Source: Mycoplasmataceae bacterium (GTDB taxonomy: Bacteria; Bacillota_I; Bacilli_A; Mycoplasmatales; Mycoplasmoidaceae). From it: a DNA stretch of 44,341 nucleotides. The stretch lies in assembly GCA_031289475.1 (NCBI GenBank), contig JAITPK010000061.1, forward strand, positions 1 to 44,341, in the 5' to 3' direction. The position numbers were made by a program, and so were the translations under genes. The notes below the pieces were generated by a model that had not been told where the DNA came from, did no database searches, and was given only the letters and a program-made list of their open reading frames with translations. Positions 41,030 to 44,341 of the stretch are shown piece after piece. Numbering within the stretch: position 1 is the first letter of the stretch; each line of letters starts with the position of its first letter.

Positions 41030-42385
41030 ATGGAAGTTGTAGAAATTAAAGAAATATTAGCTAACGGGACTAAATTAGAAAAAGTTACCATTAGAGGTTG
41101 AGTTAAGTCAAATCGTGATAGCGGTAAGATTGCTTTTTTGGAAATTAATGATGGGTCAACTATTGCTAACATCCAAGTAGTTTACAAAAAGCAATCTACT
41201 AAAGGATTTGACGAAGTCAAGGTAGCTCGCACTGGTAGTTCAATAATGGCAATCGGTCAAGTAAAGTTTAATGAAAAATCAGAGCAGAAATATGAAATCG
41301 TTGCAGATGAAGTTAAACTATTAAAACAAGCTAGTGAAGATTACCCATTACAAAAGAAGCAACATTCATTAGAGTTTTTACGTGACAATGCACATTTAAG
41401 AGGTAGAACAACAACTTTTGCCGCCATTATGAATGTACGTAGTAAATTAGCATTCGCCATTCATAAATTTTTTCAAGACAACGGGTTCTTATGAGTTGCT
41501 ACACCAATAATTACATCTAATGATGCCGAAGGTGCTGGAGAAAATTTTGATCTTGTGCATAATACTGAAAAACCATTTTTTGATAAAGCTGGTAAGTTAA
41601 CAGTGTCTGGGCAGTTAAATGCTGAAGCATACGCGCAAGCTTTTCGACAAGTTTACACATTTGGTCCAACTTTTAGAGCGGAACGCAGCCATACTAATCG
41701 ACATATGTCGGAATTTTGAATGATTGAACCAGAAATAGCTTTTATTGATCTAAAGCAATTAATGCTAGTGATAGAAGCATTTGTAAAAACGATTGTTAAA
41801 TATGTTTTAAAAGAATGCGACAATGAAATTGGATTTTTCAAAAAAAGTAAACCAGAATTAGGAAACAGATTAAATACATTAATCAAAAACAAATTTGAAA
41901 AATTGGAATATCGAAAAGCTATTGAACTGTTAAAGAAAGCCGTAGATAAAGGTCACAAGTTTGAGGATAACAATATTCGTTTCGGTATGGATTTAGCTAG
42001 TGAACACGAGAGATATATTTGCGAAGTCGAATTTAATGCTCCGGTATTTCTATACAACTATCCAAAACAAATTAAGGCTTTTTATATGAAAGCTAATGCT
42101 GATGGTGAAACGGTAGCTGCATGTGATTTATTAGTTCCAGGTGTTGGTGAAATCGTTGGTGGCAGCCAAAGAGAAGATGACTATGACAAACTAATGGAAC
42201 GCTGTAAAGAACTTAAAATTGATATATCAAGTATCCAATGATATTTAGATTTGAGAAAATATGGATATTTTTCTTCCGCTGGTTTTGGGTTGGGTTTTGA
42301 AAGATTGATTATGTATATTTTGGATCTTGAAAATATTAAAGATGCAATTCCTTTTCCAAGAGTCGAAGGTGTGTTAAAGTTTTAA
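41030..42385 (+). CDS. asnS: Asparaginyl-tRNA synthetase
   Basis: 451 aa class IIb synthetase. An N-terminal OB fold ([24 protein letters not shown]) is followed by [34 protein letters not shown], the AsnRS-typical [13 protein letters not shown], motif 2 [25 protein letters not shown] and motif 3 [13 protein letters not shown]. Four TGA-Trp codons. It directly precedes pgsA with a two-base gap. Confidence 0.97.
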
Positions 42386-42387
42386 TC

Positions 42388-43104
42388 ATGAGATTACAAC
42401 CAAAATATATTCCTAATATATTAACTATTTTTAGAATAGTACTTGTACCAGTCATTGTAATTTTTATGTTGGTACCATTCGGTAATATTGTATATTCAAT
42501 TTTGAATGCAGACATTGCGAACGAATCAATATTGTTACAATCCAGTTTTCGTGTTAATTTTTTAGTAGCTGGGATTCTTTTTGTAATCGCTTGCATTACT
42601 GATTGACTAGATGGATATTTGGCGAGAAAAAATAACTGAGTTAGTAATTTTGGGAAGTTGTGAGATCCTATTGCCGACAAGGTATTGATTAATTCGATTT
42701 TAATTTGTTTGCTTTTTCAACCGTATTATCCCGGTGGGGAAATAAGCCAATATGAACAATATGGACAAATGATTCCAATTTGAATACCCATCATTATGAT
42801 CGCAAGAGATGTAATTGTTGATGCAACGAGGATGTATGCTTCTAATAAACAGATTGTTGTACCGGCAAATATTTGAGGAAAATTAAAAACCGTAGCTCAA
42901 ATGTTAGCGATTCTTATTATTTTCTTTATATTTAATATGGTGGATATAGGGACAGCTAAAATAGTATATTCCAGTCACCAATTTGAAAAAAGTTATTACG
43001 GTATTCAAAATTTAATGATGTTTGTTGCTTTATTCTTTTCGATATTATCTGGTGTTATTTATTTAGTTAAATTTTACAAAATGTCTAAAAAATCAAAGAA
43101 ATAA
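42388..43104 (+). CDS. pgsA: CDP-diacylglycerol-glycerol-3-phosphate 3-phosphatidyltransferase
   Basis: 238 aa integral membrane enzyme making phosphatidylglycerophosphate. The CDP-alcohol phosphotransferase motif is complete: DWLDGYLARKNNWVSNFGKLWD followed by PIAD. It starts NILTIFRIVLVPVIV like other PgsA proteins and has about five to six helices. Several TGA-Trp, including the one in the catalytic motif. Together with gpsA it supplies anionic phospholipid. Confidence 0.95.
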
Positions 43105-43105
43105 T

Positions 43106-43585
43106 ATGAATACTTTTGTTCAAGAAATTATTGATATTCTAAAAGAAAAAAATATAACCATAGCAACTTGTGAATCGGCAACTGGTGGCATGATTGGCTC
43201 TCATTTAGTTGGTGTTTCTGGAGTGTCGAAAATATATTTAGGTGGATTAATAACTTATAGTAATGCTTCCAAAGTGAAATTAGCAAATGTAAACCAAGTA
43301 ACACTAGATAAATTTGGTGCTATTTCTAAAGAAACTGCTTTAGAAATGGCTACTGGTGCGATGAATAAATTTAAATCAGATATAGCTGTTTCAATTACTG
43401 GTAATGCAGGCCCATTGCCTAGTGAAGATAAGCCAACTGGTGTAGCTTACATATGCATATGTGTAATTGACAAATATTACAGTTATGAAATTCATTCTAA
43501 GGAAACTGAACGCAACCAAATTAGAATTGATTTTACTTTCAAGGTCTTATCTTTATTGTTGGCTTTATTAAAACAAATTGCATAG
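43106..43585 (+). CDS. CinA C-terminal domain protein (NMN amidohydrolase family)
   Basis: 159 aa, a stand-alone CinA C domain (PncC/YgaD type): TCESATGGMIGSHLVGVSGVSKIYLGGLITYSN, FGAISKETALEMATGA, the AVSITGNAGPL segment (usually GIAGP) and KPTGVAYI. The family converts NMN to NaMN for NAD recycling. It follows pgsA by one base, so it shares the asnS operon. Confidence 0.92.
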   Translation: MNTFVQEIIDILKEKNITIATCESATGGMIGSHLVGVSGVSKIYLGGLITYSNASKVKLANVNQVTLDKFGAISKETALEMATGAMNKFKSDIAVSITGNAGPLPSEDKPTGVAYICICVIDKYYSYEIHSKETERNQIRIDFTFKVLSLLLALLKQIA

Positions 43586-43630
43586 TTATTTGTTATCATT
43601 TATTTATAGATAAGTTTAAGGTCGAGCACT

Positions 43631-44065
43631 ATGTATAAATTGAAACACGGATATTTAATTGGGAGCGATTTTAAGGATATCGTTAACGAAGTTAAAAAAG
43701 ATGTTGACATTCAATGGTGTCAATCCATGAATGTCAATAAGATTTCTGACAATGGTTATTGAGAAAGTAATGCTCGCTTATTAAAAAGTGACTATATCAT
43801 CGTAGATTTATCCAATGTTAATGGAGCTAATTCATATGAATTAGGAATTGTTTGAACCATCAACTATGTGCGTAAATTGCTTGGCAGGAGCGGTCATAAA
43901 GATGCAATTAAACAATTGGATAAATTTGGTATTTGTGAAAAATCAATCATCGGCATTTCTAAAAACAAAGATAAAAGTTATTTGCTTATAGCCTTAAAAG
44001 ATCAAGGCAAGATTTTTAAATCACAAAAAGAAGTGATAACTTATATCAAGAACAAAGAAAAATAA
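43631..44065 (+). CDS. Nucleoside 2-deoxyribosyltransferase-like protein
   Basis: 144 aa. DYIIVDLSNVNGANSYELGIV resembles the nucleotide-hydrolase/deoxyribosyltransferase core, in which the Glu of the ELG motif is the nucleophile; flanking parts are too divergent for certainty. Two TGA-Trp codons occur (GYWESN, GIVWTIN). AAGG lies upstream of ATG 43631. An alternative is a different Rossmann-like domain of the same superfamily. Confidence 0.5.
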
Positions 44066-44078
44066 ACGGCTTATTCTT

Positions 44079-44084
44079 TATAAT
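44079..44084 (+). promoter_or_regulatory. -10 box of coaD
   Basis: TATAAT ends 12 nt before the coaD ATG; there is no Shine-Dalgarno and no clear -35, fitting the short-leader pattern of this genome. Confidence 0.45.
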
Positions 44085-44096
44085 AGTATCCACTTT

Positions 44097-44341
44097 ATGA
44101 AACAACTACGTAAGGCGGTATTTCCTGGATCTTTCAATCCCATTCATTCTGGTCATATTAATATCATTAGACGAGCAGCAAATCTTTTTGATTATCTTTA
44201 TGTTGTTGTTTCAAAAAATATTGATAAAAAATATGAGTACAAGCTTGAACAAAGATTGATTAATGTTCAAAAAATTGTTGACAAATTAAAACTAAAAAAT
44301 GTGAAAGTTGTAAGTAACACTGGACTGACGATTGATCTTGT
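44097..44341 (+). CDS. coaD: Phosphopantetheine adenylyltransferase (5' part)
   Basis: The first 81 residues are visible and the gene runs off the window. KAVFPGSFNPIHSGHINIIRRAANLFD contains the nucleotidyltransferase T/HxGH motif (SGHINI) and FPGSFNP typical of CoaD; VVVSKNIDKKYEYKLEQR continues the match. It makes dephospho-CoA, the precursor of CoA needed by the acyl-CoA pathway above. Confidence 0.93.
   Translation, partial: MKQLRKAVFPGSFNPIHSGHINIIRRAANLFDYLYVVVSKNIDKKYEYKLEQRLINVQKIVDKLKLKNVKVVSNTGLTIDL

Noticed and set aside
1-44341. Many genes appear broken by in-frame TGA stops and could be read as pseudogenes.
   Set aside because: TGA falls at conserved Trp positions (gpsA GTGAWG, pgsA DWLDG, metK FARW) in many independent genes, which means UGA codes for Trp.
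1-44341. CRISPR array, tRNA/rRNA genes, insertion sequences or prophage.
   Set aside because: No regularly spaced repeats, cloverleaf sequences, transposase motifs or phage structural/integrase motifs were seen.

Overview
The window comes from a mollicute (Mycoplasma/Malacoplasma-like bacterium). UGA is read as tryptophan throughout: nearly every gene is interrupted by in-frame TGA codons at positions where its family has Trp or an open frame (gpsA GTGAWG, the PgsA DWLDG motif, asnS, potB, hrcA). Base composition is A+T-rich, genes are packed with 0-26 nt gaps or overlaps, and the order der-cmk-(small membrane protein) is the one I remember from M. genitalium/M. pneumoniae. All coordinates below use translation table 4.

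Layout. 1-1443: 3' part of a BspA-like leucine-rich-repeat surface protein. 1594-5559: PQ-loop/SemiSWEET-like membrane protein, PHP phosphatase, proS, a small membrane protein and dCMP deaminase. 5562-9182 (minus): gpsA, der, cmk and a tail-anchored protein. 9227-9970: NagB-like protein with a degraded active site. 9967-11618 (minus): hrcA behind a CIRCE-like operator, plus an unknown helical protein. 11667-13539 (minus): two polytopic membrane proteins, one internally duplicated. 13624-21283 (plus): an operon of a tandem HAD phosphatase, the spermidine/putrescine transporter potABCD and tsaD. 21289-26584 (minus): saccharopine-dehydrogenase-like protein, class-3 aldehyde dehydrogenase, glycerophosphodiesterase and three unknown genes. 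26670-27959 (minus): metK behind a SAM-I (S-box) riboswitch with an intrinsic terminator. 27975-35361 (minus): a nine-gene branched-chain amino acid fermentation operon. 35452-40384 (minus): membrane protein, lipoprotein, hemW, miaA and a YumC-type ferredoxin-NADP reductase. 40431-44341: trmL, asnS, pgsA, cinA, a deoxyribosyltransferase-like protein and the start of coaD.

The most notable content is the nine-gene operon, transcribed from 35361 to 27975: leucine dehydrogenase copy 2, P-loop ATPase, VorD ferredoxin, VorB, VorA, VorC, leucine dehydrogenase copy 1, phosphate butyryltransferase, butyrate kinase. Read together these give a full route from Leu/Ile/Val by oxidative deamination to a 2-oxoacid, ferredoxin-dependent oxidative decarboxylation to a branched acyl-CoA, phosphotransacylation, and ATP from the acyl phosphate. 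A ferredoxin-NADP reductase 4 kb upstream could take the electrons. This is a Clostridium/Fusobacterium-style Stickland half-pathway, in a lineage usually described as living on sugars, arginine or urea. Its promoter carries an 18-bp perfect palindrome between the -35 and -10 and a second inverted repeat over the -10/+1. The polyamine importer, aldehyde dehydrogenase, saccharopine-dehydrogenase-like enzyme and S-box riboswitch fit a host-associated, amino-acid-rich anaerobic niche; the BspA-like protein suggests a mucosal or protist-associated habitat. The species-level guess is inference only.

Many genes lack a Shine-Dalgarno sequence and have a TATAAT-like box only 6-13 nt before the start codon, suggesting widespread leaderless transcripts. 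Genes inside operons usually have clear AGGAG-type sites. I saw no tRNA, rRNA, insertion sequence, CRISPR or prophage feature. No gene-free stretch exceeds 300 bases.
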